Under the pieces are notes generated by a model. It was not told where the DNA came from and did no database searches. It saw only the letters and a list, made by a program, of their open reading frames with translations. Position numbers and translations under genes: made by a program. Below, piece after piece: positions 54,550-62,389 of a stretch of 64,000 nucleotides of DNA (the stretch's first letter is position 1; every line of letters begins with the position of its first letter). This DNA is from Streptosporangium brasiliense (GTDB lineage Bacteria > Actinomycetota > Actinomycetes > Streptosporangiales > Streptosporangiaceae), in contig NZ_JAUSRB010000002.1 of assembly GCF_030811595.1 (NCBI RefSeq), forward strand, positions 2,170,001-2,234,000. The letters are read 5' to 3'.

Positions 54550-54604
54550 CGGGGTGCCGGGCCGGGTGGGTGCCGTGGCGGCCCACCCGGCTGCCGGGCC
54601 CCTG

Positions 54605-54641
54605 GACCTTCGCCCTAGACCTTCGCCCTAGACCTTCGCCA
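54605..54641. repeat. 13-bp tandem repeat spanning a stop codon
   Basis: GACCTTCGCCCTA occurs at 54605-54617 and 54618-54630, and a partial third copy starts at 54631. On the minus strand the CTA of each copy is a TAG in the frame of the small Cys-containing gene, so its stop is duplicated. Confidence 0.85.
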
Positions 54642-54867
54642 TCGCGCTCTGTCCGGTGGGGAGCCGCTCCGGCTGGGGCTGCGGCTGGTACGGCTGCTGC
54701 TGCTGGGGCATGCGCGCCTCGGGCTCCGCGGCGGTCTCCATGGCCGGCGGGCAGCTGCAGTATCCGTTGGTCACGATCAGGCGCCCTCGCTGCGGCGTGT
54801 ATGTGCGGGAGTCGGCGGCGAGGAGAACACCTGTGCATGTATGGCAGACGATGGGCTGGGGATCCAT
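54628..54867 (-). CDS. Small Cys-containing hypothetical protein
   Basis: This 79-residue protein has a C-H-T-C pair near the N-terminus and C-S-C about 30 residues later, which could bind zinc like a small ribbon. A Gln/Pro-rich tail follows (QQQQPYQPQPQPERLP). The ATG at 54867 has GGAAG about 8 bases upstream, which supports real translation. Its 3' end lies in a 13-bp tandem repeat. No family was recognised. Confidence 0.65.
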   Translation of the reverse strand: MDPQPIVCHTCTGVLLAADSRTYTPQRGRLIVTNGYCSCPPAMETAAEPEARMPQQQQPYQPQPQPERLPTGQSAMAKV

Positions 54868-55305
54868 GGACGGCTTCCTTTCTGAGGGTAGCCGTCGAAC
54901 ACCGCTGGGTCCGGCCGGCTGGCTGCTCCTGCCCTAGTGGGAAGACGTCAATCTGCCCACGGGGTTTTTATCTTACTTTGTGACATTTGGTATTCATTCA
55001 ATTGCATTTGGTGACGCGGCGTATCGGCTTGCAGCTCCGAATGTAGCTCGCTCCGGGGCGCGCATGATCTGAAACTGGATAGGAAGTGGAGGAAAACACT
55101 TTTCTCCCTGCCGGTCCGGGCATGGTGCTTGTTTTCCTCGGCGCCGCCCTCCGGGCCCCGCGTCCGCTCGGTCTCTCCCTCCGCGCTCCGGGTCCTCCCC
55201 GGCGCCGTCGTGCCTTCCCCCCGGCGTCCTCCCTCGCGCCCCACGTCTCCCCGGCATCGCTCTGATGCCTTCCGGTTTCAGCATAAAGCGAACTACAGTT
55301 CGCAT
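54868..55305. other. Intergenic stretch, promoter of isochorismatase-like gene at its end
   Basis: No supported gene is visible. AT-rich DNA near 54955-55020 probably contains leftward promoter elements for the small Cys-containing gene or for an unseen transcript. At the right end a palindrome (55288-55303) precedes the isochorismatase-like start. Confidence 0.5.
55288..55303. promoter_or_regulatory. Palindrome at the start of the isochorismatase-like gene
   Basis: GCGAAC (55288-55293) and GTTCGC (55298-55303) form an inverted repeat around TACA. It ends 2 bp before ATG 55306, where a bound protein would block expression. The regulator is unknown. Confidence 0.6.
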
Positions 55306-55815
55306 ATGAACCGGGCCCTGATTCTCATCGACGTCCAGCGCAACATGCTCCTGCCCCCGGAGCCGGTGCCCGGCGCGCGCGAGGTCTCCTCCGCGATCGC
55401 GACACTGCTGGAGCGTGCCCGCGCGGGCGGGGTGCCCGTCGTCTTCGTGCGCAACAACGGCGGGGAGGCCGACCCCGACTTCCCGGGGACCCCGGGCTGG
55501 GAGCTGGTCCACGAGGTGCTCCCGGGAGAGCACGTGGTCGACAAGCGCACCCCCGACTCCTTCCTCGACACCGGCCTCGCCTCGGTCCTGCCGCCCTCGG
55601 CGGCCCTCGTCGTGGCCGGGATGCAGAGCGAGTGGTGCGTCCGGGAGACCTCCCTGGCCGCCCTCGGGCGGGGGCACGCGGTCACCCTCGTACGGGGTGC
55701 CCACGCGACCTACGACGGGGACGAGACCGCCGCGGCCGTCTCCCGGGAGGTAGAGCGGGAGCTGGCCGCGGCGGGGGCCGAGGTGGTGGATCTCGACGAG
55801 GTCGTCATGCCGTGA
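55306..55815 (+). CDS. Isochorismatase-family cysteine hydrolase
   Basis: This 169-residue protein has the catalytic triad of the family: Asp in ALILIDVQRNM, Lys in VVDKRTPDSF and Cys in MQSEWCVRETSLAA, with VVAGMQSEWCV typical of the nucleophile elbow. The family includes nicotinamidases and other amide hydrolases. Longer frames upstream lack support. ATG 55306 begins right after a palindrome. The 3' end overlaps the convergent PAP2 gene by 11 bp. Confidence 0.92.
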   Translation: MNRALILIDVQRNMLLPPEPVPGAREVSSAIATLLERARAGGVPVVFVRNNGGEADPDFPGTPGWELVHEVLPGEHVVDKRTPDSFLDTGLASVLPPSAALVVAGMQSEWCVRETSLAALGRGHAVTLVRGAHATYDGDETAAAVSREVERELAAAGAEVVDLDEVVMP

Positions 55816-56509
55816 CCTGGTCCCGCACCACGGGCCGGTCGGCGGCCATGGGCCTGCGCAGCAGCAGCGCGTTGGCGGCCACCGCGACGCAGGCCAGGCC
55901 GAGCAGGAAGCCCCAGCTCACGTCGGTCAGGTGGTGCATGCCGCGATACATCCGGGAGTAGGCGATCCCCACCGGGATCCCCAGGCCGACCGCCCACCAC
56001 AGCAGGTTGAGGATCTTGTAGCGGTGGGTGTGCAGGGTCAGCACCAGCGCGACGCCGCAGTAGAAGGCGACGGCGGCGCTGGTGTGCCCCGAGGGGAAGC
56101 TGGAGGTGGGCGGCGCCGGATCGAGGTGCTCGACCGTGGGCCGCTTGCGCTCGGCGAAGACGGTCGCCAGCAGGAAGATCGCCGACTGGGAGAAGACCGC
56201 CAGCGCCAGGAAGATCGACTCGTTCCAGCGTCTGAACACCAGCAGGAAGACCACGAAGAGCAGCGCGGTGCCCGTGATGATCACCGGGGTGTCCGACAGG
56301 TTGGACACCACGTCCGTGACGGAGGTCCAGAAGGTCGTCCGGCCCTTGACCATCTGGGCGTTCACCCCCTCGTCGTTCGCGATGAGGGTGGTCGTCTGGA
56401 GGACTTTGGTGATCAGGAGCCCGACGCCGAGTGTCAGGGCGGTCATCACGGCCAATGGCAGCAGGATGAGACGGGCCACGCCCTTGAAGTCGACCGACAG
56501 TTTAGGCAT
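55805..56509 (-). CDS. PAP2-family phosphatase (membrane)
   Basis: This 234-residue protein has about six membrane helices and the three PAP2 phosphatase motifs: AERKRPTVEHLD (K-x-x-x-x-x-R-P-like), SFPSGHTSAA, and SRMYRGMHHLTDV. Such enzymes dephosphorylate lipid phosphates, such as phosphatidic acid or isoprenyl diphosphates, at the outer face of the membrane. A second PAP2 gene lies immediately upstream on the same strand (28-bp gap), so the two are probably co-transcribed. Confidence 0.92.
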   Translation of the reverse strand: MPKLSVDFKGVARLILLPLAVMTALTLGVGLLITKVLQTTTLIANDEGVNAQMVKGRTTFWTSVTDVVSNLSDTPVIITGTALLFVVFLLVFRRWNESIFLALAVFSQSAIFLLATVFAERKRPTVEHLDPAPPTSSFPSGHTSAAVAFYCGVALVLTLHTHRYKILNLLWWAVGLGIPVGIAYSRMYRGMHHLTDVSWGFLLGLACVAVAANALLLRRPMAADRPVVRDQVTA

Positions 56510-56537
56510 GGGGCGCGAGCTACCCTGAATTTTACCT

Positions 56538-57278
56538 TCAGAACGCCTCGGGCTCGACGCCTTCCTTGAGCGGTTCGACCGGTCTGCGCCCCTCGTCCCG
56601 GCGCCAGCTCTCGAACCCGGCGGCGGTCCCGGCGACCACCACCACGCCCAGCGCGACCCCGGCGACCACGTCGCTGAACCAGTGCACGCCGAGCGCGACC
56701 CGGCTGTAGGCGACGAAGACCGTGATGACCGCCGCGACGGCCCACAGGGCGAGCCGAGAGAGCCGGCCCTTCAGGTAGGGCAGCAGGAGCAGCACCAGGA
56801 CGCAGGTGCCCGTCGCCGCGCCCATCGCGTGCCCGGAGGGGAAGGAGGCGCCCGGGGCCCACGACACCGGGTCGGGCAGCACCGGCCGCGCCCGGTCGAC
56901 GATCCCCTTGACCGCCAGGTTGAGCAGGCCGCTGGCGGTGATCGTGACGACCGCCCAGATCGCCGGGCGCCGCGCTCCCCGCAGCCAGAGCCAGACCGCG
57001 GCCAGCGCCACCAGGACGCGCCACGTCGTGGGGCCGAACACCTCCGTCGCCACGTTGAGGAAGCGCGTGTAGCCGGGGTCGGCCAGGACGTAGGCGTGGA
57101 ACTGCCGGGCCACGCTCTCGTCGAGGTCGTTCAGCGGCGCGAAGGAGGACAGCACGAACACCAGCAGCAGGACGAACGGGATCGAGAACAGCGCGACCGC
57201 CACCGTGGCGACCGTCAGCCGCACGCCCAGACGACGGTCCGAATCATGATGATCGTGATGATCGAGTAGCCTGACCAT
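56538..57278 (-). CDS. PAP2-family phosphatase (membrane)
   Basis: This 246-residue protein has an odd His/Asp-rich N-terminus (LLDHHDHHDSDRR), then about six helices with the PAP2 motifs KGIVDRARPVLPD, SFPSGHAMGA and SRVALGVHWFSDV. It differs clearly in sequence from the neighbouring PAP2 protein, so the two are not a recent duplication. The substrate is probably a lipid phosphate or undecaprenyl diphosphate, by analogy. Both genes read leftward and are probably one transcript. Confidence 0.92.
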   Translation of the reverse strand: MVRLLDHHDHHDSDRRLGVRLTVATVAVALFSIPFVLLLVFVLSSFAPLNDLDESVARQFHAYVLADPGYTRFLNVATEVFGPTTWRVLVALAAVWLWLRGARRPAIWAVVTITASGLLNLAVKGIVDRARPVLPDPVSWAPGASFPSGHAMGAATGTCVLVLLLLPYLKGRLSRLALWAVAAVITVFVAYSRVALGVHWFSDVVAGVALGVVVVAGTAAGFESWRRDEGRRPVEPLKEGVEPEAF

Positions 57279-57329
57279 CGTTCATGGCTACCCGATGACA
57301 GGCGGATATGCCTAGGACCGCCGACAGTC

Positions 57330-57713
57330 TCAGGCGGCGTGGCGCCCCTCGCGCCGGGTGGTCCAGCGCAGCACGTCGCAGTGGCGCCGCTCGGCCTCGG
57401 CGAGGGCGGACTCGTCGGTGTAGGAGTCGAGCACGGCCCGAAGGTGCGGCATCTGCCCGGCGACGTCGGCCCACGCCTGCGTGGGGTCGTCGGAGCCGAG
57501 CTCGATCAGCGCGTCCAGGTGCGCGGCGTAGGCCGTCCACCACTGGCGGCTCAGCTCGGCGAGGAACCCGTCCAGGCCGCCGAACTCCCGCTGGATCTCG
57601 GACTCCCACCATGGCGGTACCGTGGTGTCGCCGGTCTCCGCCATATCGCGGAGCACGACATGCACCAGTGTGCGACGCCGACGGACGATGGCGGAACGTG
57701 ACAAGCTGTTCAT
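57330..57713 (-). CDS. Hypothetical protein, 127 residues
   Basis: This soluble protein has a basic N-terminus (SLSRSAIVRRRRTLVHVVLR), then a Trp-rich middle (PPWWESEIQREFGGLDGFLA, QWWTAYAAHLDALIEL) and a helical end. No motif or family was recognised. ATG 57713 has AAGGTGG about 7 bases upstream. It reads toward the PAP2 genes but is separated from them by 51 bp. Confidence 0.75.
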   Translation of the reverse strand: MNSLSRSAIVRRRRTLVHVVLRDMAETGDTTVPPWWESEIQREFGGLDGFLAELSRQWWTAYAAHLDALIELGSDDPTQAWADVAGQMPHLRAVLDSYTDESALAEAERRHCDVLRWTTRREGRHAA

Positions 57714-57896
57714 GTTCCCACCTTGTCGGTCCCTGCTTGCGGAACGCTTAACGATCTATTGACGGCAATGTAAGGCCGTGACGCTATAAGCGAGAGCGGG
57801 AACCGCTTGGCCGTAGTCATCGCACACCACTAGTCTTCAAAGCGCAGTTCATTCCGCCTTGCGTCCGCGGAGCTACCTCAACGCGGAGGAAGCCTC

Positions 57897-58367
57897 ATGG
57901 CCCAAGGTGTCGAATTCCCCACGGTCGTCGACCGCACCCTGAACGCTCTCGCGGACGCTCTGGGCGCCGACGGCGCGGCCCTGATGCTGATCGACGATCA
58001 CGACCGGTTACGCGCGGTCGCCGGCTCCGACGACGACGGCCGGCGGCTGGAGCTGGCGCAGGAGCGGACCGGCTCCGGGCCGGCGGTGGAGAGCCTCGCC
58101 CATGGCGCGGACGTCGCGGTGAACGACCTCCGCGCCGCCCGCCCCTCCGGCTTCCCCGGTCTGGCCCCCCATGCCTCCGGGATCCGCGCCGTGCTGTCGG
58201 TGCCGTTGCGCGCGGACGGCCGGCTGATCGGCACCCTGAATTTCTACGACCGGGTCAGCCATGAATGGCAGCCCGCGAAAGTCCGGACGGGCGAACGCCT
58301 CGGCGAGCTCATGGTGATGGTCCTGCAGACCCTCGCTCATAAATCACCTACTTCCGGGCAGTCGTAG
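57897..58367 (+). CDS. GAF-domain protein
   Basis: This 156-residue protein is a single GAF domain: LADALGADGAALMLIDDHDR, SGIRAVLSVPLRADGRLIG and TLNFYDR near the end. There is no effector domain. GAF units bind small ligands or haem. It is followed after 45 bp by a GAF-ANTAR gene on the same strand, so it could sense in trans for that protein. Confidence 0.88.
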   Translation: MAQGVEFPTVVDRTLNALADALGADGAALMLIDDHDRLRAVAGSDDDGRRLELAQERTGSGPAVESLAHGADVAVNDLRAARPSGFPGLAPHASGIRAVLSVPLRADGRLIGTLNFYDRVSHEWQPAKVRTGERLGELMVMVLQTLAHKSPTSGQS

Positions 58368-58412
58368 TGAGCAAGTCAAGTAACCAGGCCGACGCTGAAA
58401 GGCGCCACACAT

Positions 58413-59120
58413 ATGACGCACATTGACCCGGAAGCGCTGGTCGCCAGCTTGAGACGGCTCCGGACGACCTCTCCCGCGACGGGCATAGTCCACCAGTTGG
58501 AGCGGGCCGTGGATGTCGTTGACACGCTTTTCGGCTATTCGGGGGCGGGTCTGATGTTTGCGGAGGAGAGCAAGGATCTGCGCTATTTGGTCGCCACCGA
58601 CGACCGGGGGCGCAGTCTTGAGGGCGCCCAGCTCCATCTGGGCCAGGGACCATGTGTGTCCGCCTACGAGGAGAACACCGCGGTGACCTCCTCCGACGTG
58701 CACGCGGACCCGCGCTGGCCGCAGCTCGCCGACCGGCTCCACCCCGAGGTGCGGGCGGTCGCCGGAGTGCCGGTACGGCTTGGCGGGGCTCCGGTGGGCA
58801 CCTTGAACGTCTACCAGTCCGAGCCTTATGACTGGGACGAGTCGGATATCCAGGCACTCAAGGCGTATGCCGACGTGATCGAGCAGTTGCTCACCGCGGC
58901 GATGGCCGCCGAGGAGAAGAGCGCCCTGGCCGACCAGCTCCAGTACGCCCTCGACTACCGGGTGGTCATCGAGCGGGCCGTCGGCTACCTGATGGGCAAG
59001 CACGACCTCACCGCGGCCCAGGCGTTCACCGGTCTGCGCAAGCAGGCCAGGGACAGCCGCCGCCGGGTGGCCGACCTCGCGGCGGAGGTGCTCGGCGAGG
59101 GAGCCGGCGGACTGCGGTGA
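58413..59120 (+). CDS. GAF and ANTAR domain protein (RNA-binding antiterminator)
   Basis: This 235-residue protein has an N-terminal GAF domain (about residues 15-160, LFGYSGAGLMFAE, LGQGPCVSAYEENTAV, VRLGGAPVGTLNVY) and a C-terminal ANTAR domain (about 165-225, LQYALDYRVVIERAVGYLMG, then AFTGLRKQARDSRRRV). ANTAR domains bind two-hairpin RNA and prevent termination. The target RNA is unknown and no matching hairpin pair was identified in the window. It pairs with the upstream GAF gene. Confidence 0.93.
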   Translation: MTHIDPEALVASLRRLRTTSPATGIVHQLERAVDVVDTLFGYSGAGLMFAEESKDLRYLVATDDRGRSLEGAQLHLGQGPCVSAYEENTAVTSSDVHADPRWPQLADRLHPEVRAVAGVPVRLGGAPVGTLNVYQSEPYDWDESDIQALKAYADVIEQLLTAAMAAEEKSALADQLQYALDYRVVIERAVGYLMGKHDLTAAQAFTGLRKQARDSRRRVADLAAEVLGEGAGGLR

Positions 59121-59188
59121 TCGCGGAGGGCGCCCCATGGCGCGGCCGGGGCGTGCCCCGCCCCGCGGGGGGACTAACCTGATCGGTG

Positions 59189-60256
59189 ATGTATCGATTC
59201 GTGTTCACGCAGGTCCTCAGCCGCTTCGACCCGGAGGCCGCGCACCACCTGACGCTCGGCGCGCTCCGCCTCCTGTCGGTGACGCCGGTGGTCAAGCGGC
59301 TGGTCCACCGCCGTCTCGCACCGCGCGACCCCGCCCTGCGCGTGCAGGCCTTCGGCGTGCACTTCCCCGGCCCGTTCGGGCTGGCGGCGGGCTTCGACAA
59401 GGACGCCGGCTGCGTGGAGGCCATGTCCGCGCTCGGCTTCGGCCATGTCGAGGTCGGTACGGTCACCGCGCACGCCCAGCCGGGCAACGCCAGGCCCCGG
59501 CTGTTCCGGCTGGTCCGGGACCGGGCGATCATCAACCGGATGGGCTTCAACAACGCCGGCGCGAGCGCCGCGGCCCGGGCGCTGAGCAGGCCCCGCGGCG
59601 TCCCGGCGATCGTCGGCGTCAACATCGGCAAGACCAAGGTCGTGCCCGAGTCCGAGGCCGTCCACGACTACGTGGCCAGCGCCAAGGAGCTGGCCCCGCT
59701 GGCCGACTACCTGGTCGTCAACGTCAGCTCGCCGAACACCCCCGGCCTGCGCGACCTCCAGGCCGTCGAGCTGCTGCGCCCGCTGCTCCAGGCGGTCAAG
59801 GAGGTCGCCGACGGCACCCCCAGGCGCACCCCGCTGCTGGTCAAGATCGCCCCCGACCTGGCCGACGGCGACGTGGACGCGGTCGCCGACCTGGCCCTGG
59901 AGCTCGGGCTCGACGGCATCATCGCGACCAACACCACGATCAGCCGCGAGGGCGTCTCCAGCACCGAGACCGGCGGCCTGTCCGGCCGTCCGCTGAAGGC
60001 CCGCTCGCTGGAGGTGCTGCGCCGGCTGCGCGCCCGGGTGGGCGACCGTCTGGTGCTCGTCTCCGTCGGCGGCGTCGAGGACGTGGACGACGTCTGGGAG
60101 CGCCTGCTCGCCGGGGCCACCCTGGTCCAGGGCTACAGCGCGATGATCTACGAGGGGCCCCTCTGGGCCCACCGCATCCATCGTGGGCTCTCCCGCCGGC
60201 TCCGCCGCCATGGCGTCGGCGACCTGCGTGAAATCATCGGCCGCACCGCGGGCTGA
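59189..60256 (+). CDS. pyrD: Dihydroorotate dehydrogenase (quinone), class 2
   Basis: This 355-residue protein catalyses the oxidation of dihydroorotate to orotate in pyrimidine synthesis, with FMN and quinone. The N-terminal extension ([20 protein letters not shown]) is typical of the membrane-associated class 2. It also shows [38 protein letters not shown] with the catalytic Ser, [15 protein letters not shown] and [13 protein letters not shown] 59189 is chosen over GTG 59186. A TAACCT about 9 bases upstream fits a leaderless promoter -10 box. Confidence 0.96.
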   Translation: MYRFVFTQVLSRFDPEAAHHLTLGALRLLSVTPVVKRLVHRRLAPRDPALRVQAFGVHFPGPFGLAAGFDKDAGCVEAMSALGFGHVEVGTVTAHAQPGNARPRLFRLVRDRAIINRMGFNNAGASAAARALSRPRGVPAIVGVNIGKTKVVPESEAVHDYVASAKELAPLADYLVVNVSSPNTPGLRDLQAVELLRPLLQAVKEVADGTPRRTPLLVKIAPDLADGDVDAVADLALELGLDGIIATNTTISREGVSSTETGGLSGRPLKARSLEVLRRLRARVGDRLVLVSVGGVEDVDDVWERLLAGATLVQGYSAMIYEGPLWAHRIHRGLSRRLRRHGVGDLREIIGRTAG

Positions 60257-60260
60257 GTAA

Positions 60261-60275
60261 TACCCTGGGTGGGTA
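60261..60275. promoter_or_regulatory. CsoR-like copper operator before the copper chaperone gene
   Basis: TACCCTGGGTGGGTA is an inverted repeat TACCC-N5-GGGTA. It lies 22 bp before the start of the copper chaperone gene. CsoR repressors of actinobacteria recognise G/C-rich palindromes of this kind, so copper-responsive control is inferred. Confidence 0.65.
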
Positions 60276-60297
60276 ACTCCCGGACATTGGAGGCGCG

Positions 60298-60501
60298 ATG
60301 AGCGTGAGCACATATACCGTCACCGGCATGACCTGCGGCCACTGCGTCAGCTCGGTCAAGGAGGAGGTCGGCGAGGTCCCCGGCGTCACCGGGGTCGAGG
60401 TCGACCTGGGGAGCGGCCGGGTGGACGTCTCCGGCGACTCCCTCGACGACGCCGCGATCCGCGCCGCCATCGAGGAGGCCGGCTACCAGGTGGCCGGCTG
60501 A
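60298..60501 (+). CDS. copZ: Copper chaperone, HMA domain (CopZ-like)
   Basis: This 67-residue protein is a single heavy-metal-associated domain with GMTCGHCVSSVKEEV, the C-x-x-C copper site, and the beta-alpha-beta-beta-alpha-beta pattern ending EEAGYQVAG. It binds Cu(I) and hands it to a P-type ATPase. The ATPase gene is not in the window. GGAGG lies about 7 bases before ATG 60298. The CsoR-like operator upstream fits copper induction. Confidence 0.93.
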   Translation: MSVSTYTVTGMTCGHCVSSVKEEVGEVPGVTGVEVDLGSGRVDVSGDSLDDAAIRAAIEEAGYQVAG

Positions 60502-60611
60502 CCGTGCGGGGCCGCGGCGTCCGGAGGCCGGGACCCCGCGTCCCGGCCGCAGGACGCCCCTGACGGCCCACTCCCGTACGGAGTGCTGCCCCGGACCCCT
60601 CCAAGGGCCTT

Positions 60612-60688
60612 CTCCCGTACGGCTCCCGCACGGCTCCCGTACGGCTCCCGCACGGCTCCCGCACGGCTCCCGTACGGCTCCCGCACGG
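60612..60688. repeat. 11-bp tandem repeat, seven copies
   Basis: Units start at 60612, 60623, 60634, 60645, 60656, 60667 and 60678 and read CTCCCGTACGG or CTCCCGCACGG. One further copy lies at 60571-60581. The array lies between the convergent copZ and hexosaminidase genes. The period is close to one DNA turn. Confidence 0.9.
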
Positions 60689-60716
60689 CGCCGCCTGTGA
60701 CGGGCGGGCCGTACGG

Positions 60717-62354
60717 TCACATGCTCGGCCGGGTGGAGTCCGCGAGGTGGGTCAGCTCCTCCAGGCGCTTCATGACCTCCTCCACCTTGACGGCCCCCGG
60801 GCGGTGCCGGCGGTGGCCGGCCCCGCCGAGCTGCCAGGGGCGCGGGCCGGTCAGCGGGCGATACTCGACCCCCAGCGCGTCCAGCCGGCCCAGGTGCCTT
60901 TCGAGCCGCGCGGCGAACCCGGGGCCGGCCGCGCCGGACCAGGCGACCTCGGCCAGCGCGCAGCCCCGGGGCCAGGCCCGGTAGTCCACCGCCCGCCCGT
61001 CGGGCAGGCGCTCGGTCCACAGCTGGAACTGCGCCCCGACGACACGCTCCCGCTGCCCGGCCGTCCACGACTCCGGCGCCGGGTCGAAGGCCGCGACGTC
61101 CGAGACGGTGATCGCCTCACCGATGGCGAGCGGCTCCTCCTCGGAGGCGGCCTCGGCGTAGTCGAAGTAGAGCGGGAAGACCGGTGTCTGCACCACGTCG
61201 TGCCCGGCCTCGGCGGCGCGCCGGGCCACTCCCGGCCCGCGCCACGGCATCACGATCGTGTCGGGCCGCAGCATGCCGCTGACGAACGCCTCGTCCCAGA
61301 CGACCGCCCGGCTGCCCCGCTCGGCCAGCAGGTCCGCCAGCCTGCGCAGGAACCAGGCGTGCAGGTCGCTCAGGCTCTCCAGGCCGAGCTCCCGCCGGTA
61401 GGCGACGATCTCCGGCGCGGCGGCCCAGTCGTCGAGCACGCACTCGTCCCCGCCGACGTGCACGTAGGGCGTCTCGCCCAGCGCGCCGAGCATCTCGTCG
61501 ATCACCGCGATCAGGAAGTCGACCGTCGGCGGGAGGGGGGACAGGATCGCGGGGGAGATGCCCCACCGGTCCAGCACGGTGAAGGGCTCGGGCTCCCGGC
61601 CGTCCGTGGCCCGCGCGTCGAGCGCGGGATAGGCCGCGAGGATCGCCGAGGCGTGTCCCGGCACGTCGATCTCGGGCACGATCGTCACGGCCCGCGCCCG
61701 GGCGTAGGAGGCGATCTCCGCGAGGTCGTCCAGCGTGTAGTAGCCGCCGTGCGGCACCTCGTCGAAGGCGGGCCCGTCCTCGCGCCGGCCGGTGGCCGTG
61801 CGCGGCCGGTGCGAGGCCACCTCGTGCAGCCTGGGGGCGATCCGGCTCTCGACCCGCCACCCCTGGTCGTCCACCAGGTGCAGGTGGAGCCGGTTCAGCT
61901 TGTGCGCCGCCATGAGGTCGACCATGCGGAGCACCTCGCGCTTGGGCATGAAGTGCCGTGCCACGTCGAGGTGGACCCCCCGCCAGGAGAACCGGGGCGC
62001 GTCCTCCACCCGGCAGGACGGAACGGTCCAGCCGGCCTGGGCGACGGTCCGGAACGCCGCGTCGGGCAGGAGCTGCCGCAGCGTCTGGCCCGCGTAGAAC
62101 GCCCCCGCGCGGTCTCCGGCCGCGATCCTCACCTCCGCGGCCGTCACCTCCAGCCGGTAGGCCTCCGCGCCCAGCGACGCGTCCCGCTCCACCACGACGG
62201 CCCCCGCCTCCGCGGGGCGCAGGTCCAGTACGGCGAGCGCCGACCGCAGCCCGTCCACCAGCTCGGCGGGGCCGGAGACGGAGGTGCCGGGAGAGAGCGC
62301 GAAGGAGCCGGACGCGGGCTCGAAGACGGCAGGGAGCGGCAGGAGGTCAGTCAT
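60717..62354 (-). CDS. Beta-N-acetylhexosaminidase, GH20
   Basis: This 545-residue protein has the GH20b N-terminal domain (about residues 1-115), then the (beta/alpha)8 barrel with WRGVHLDVARHF, LHLHLVDDQGWR, PEIDVPGHASA and YVHVGGDECVLDDW, where D-E is the catalytic pair of the substrate-assisted mechanism. It releases terminal GlcNAc or GalNAc. No signal peptide is seen, so it may process imported chito-oligosaccharides in the cytoplasm. A DasR-like element precedes it. ATG 62354. Confidence 0.95.
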   Translation of the reverse strand: MTDLLPLPAVFEPASGSFALSPGTSVSGPAELVDGLRSALAVLDLRPAEAGAVVVERDASLGAEAYRLEVTAAEVRIAAGDRAGAFYAGQTLRQLLPDAAFRTVAQAGWTVPSCRVEDAPRFSWRGVHLDVARHFMPKREVLRMVDLMAAHKLNRLHLHLVDDQGWRVESRIAPRLHEVASHRPRTATGRREDGPAFDEVPHGGYYTLDDLAEIASYARARAVTIVPEIDVPGHASAILAAYPALDARATDGREPEPFTVLDRWGISPAILSPLPPTVDFLIAVIDEMLGALGETPYVHVGGDECVLDDWAAAPEIVAYRRELGLESLSDLHAWFLRRLADLLAERGSRAVVWDEAFVSGMLRPDTIVMPWRGPGVARRAAEAGHDVVQTPVFPLYFDYAEAASEEEPLAIGEAITVSDVAAFDPAPESWTAGQRERVVGAQFQLWTERLPDGRAVDYRAWPRGCALAEVAWSGAAGPGFAARLERHLGRLDALGVEYRPLTGPRPWQLGGAGHRRHRPGAVKVEEVMKRLEELTHLADSTRPSM

Positions 62355-62373
62355 GCCTCAGATCATGCCAAGT

Positions 62374-62385
62374 TGGCCTAGACCA
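62374..62385. promoter_or_regulatory. DasR-responsive element (dre) before the hexosaminidase gene
   Basis: TGGCCTAGACCA differs from the core dre palindrome TGGTCTAGACCA at one base. It lies 20 bp before the hexosaminidase start, between it and the upstream amidase gene. DasR is the GntR-type regulator of GlcNAc and chitin use in actinomycetes, so this site suggests membership in that regulon. Confidence 0.75.
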
Positions 62386-62389
62386 CGCA

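Noticed and set aside
55805-57278. Two PAP2 genes considered as a recent tandem duplication
   Set aside because: Their sequences share only the family motifs and differ throughout the rest.
60612-60688. 11-bp array considered as a CRISPR or replication iterons
   Set aside because: No spacers, no initiator gene and no AT-rich unwinding region. It lies between ordinary convergent genes.
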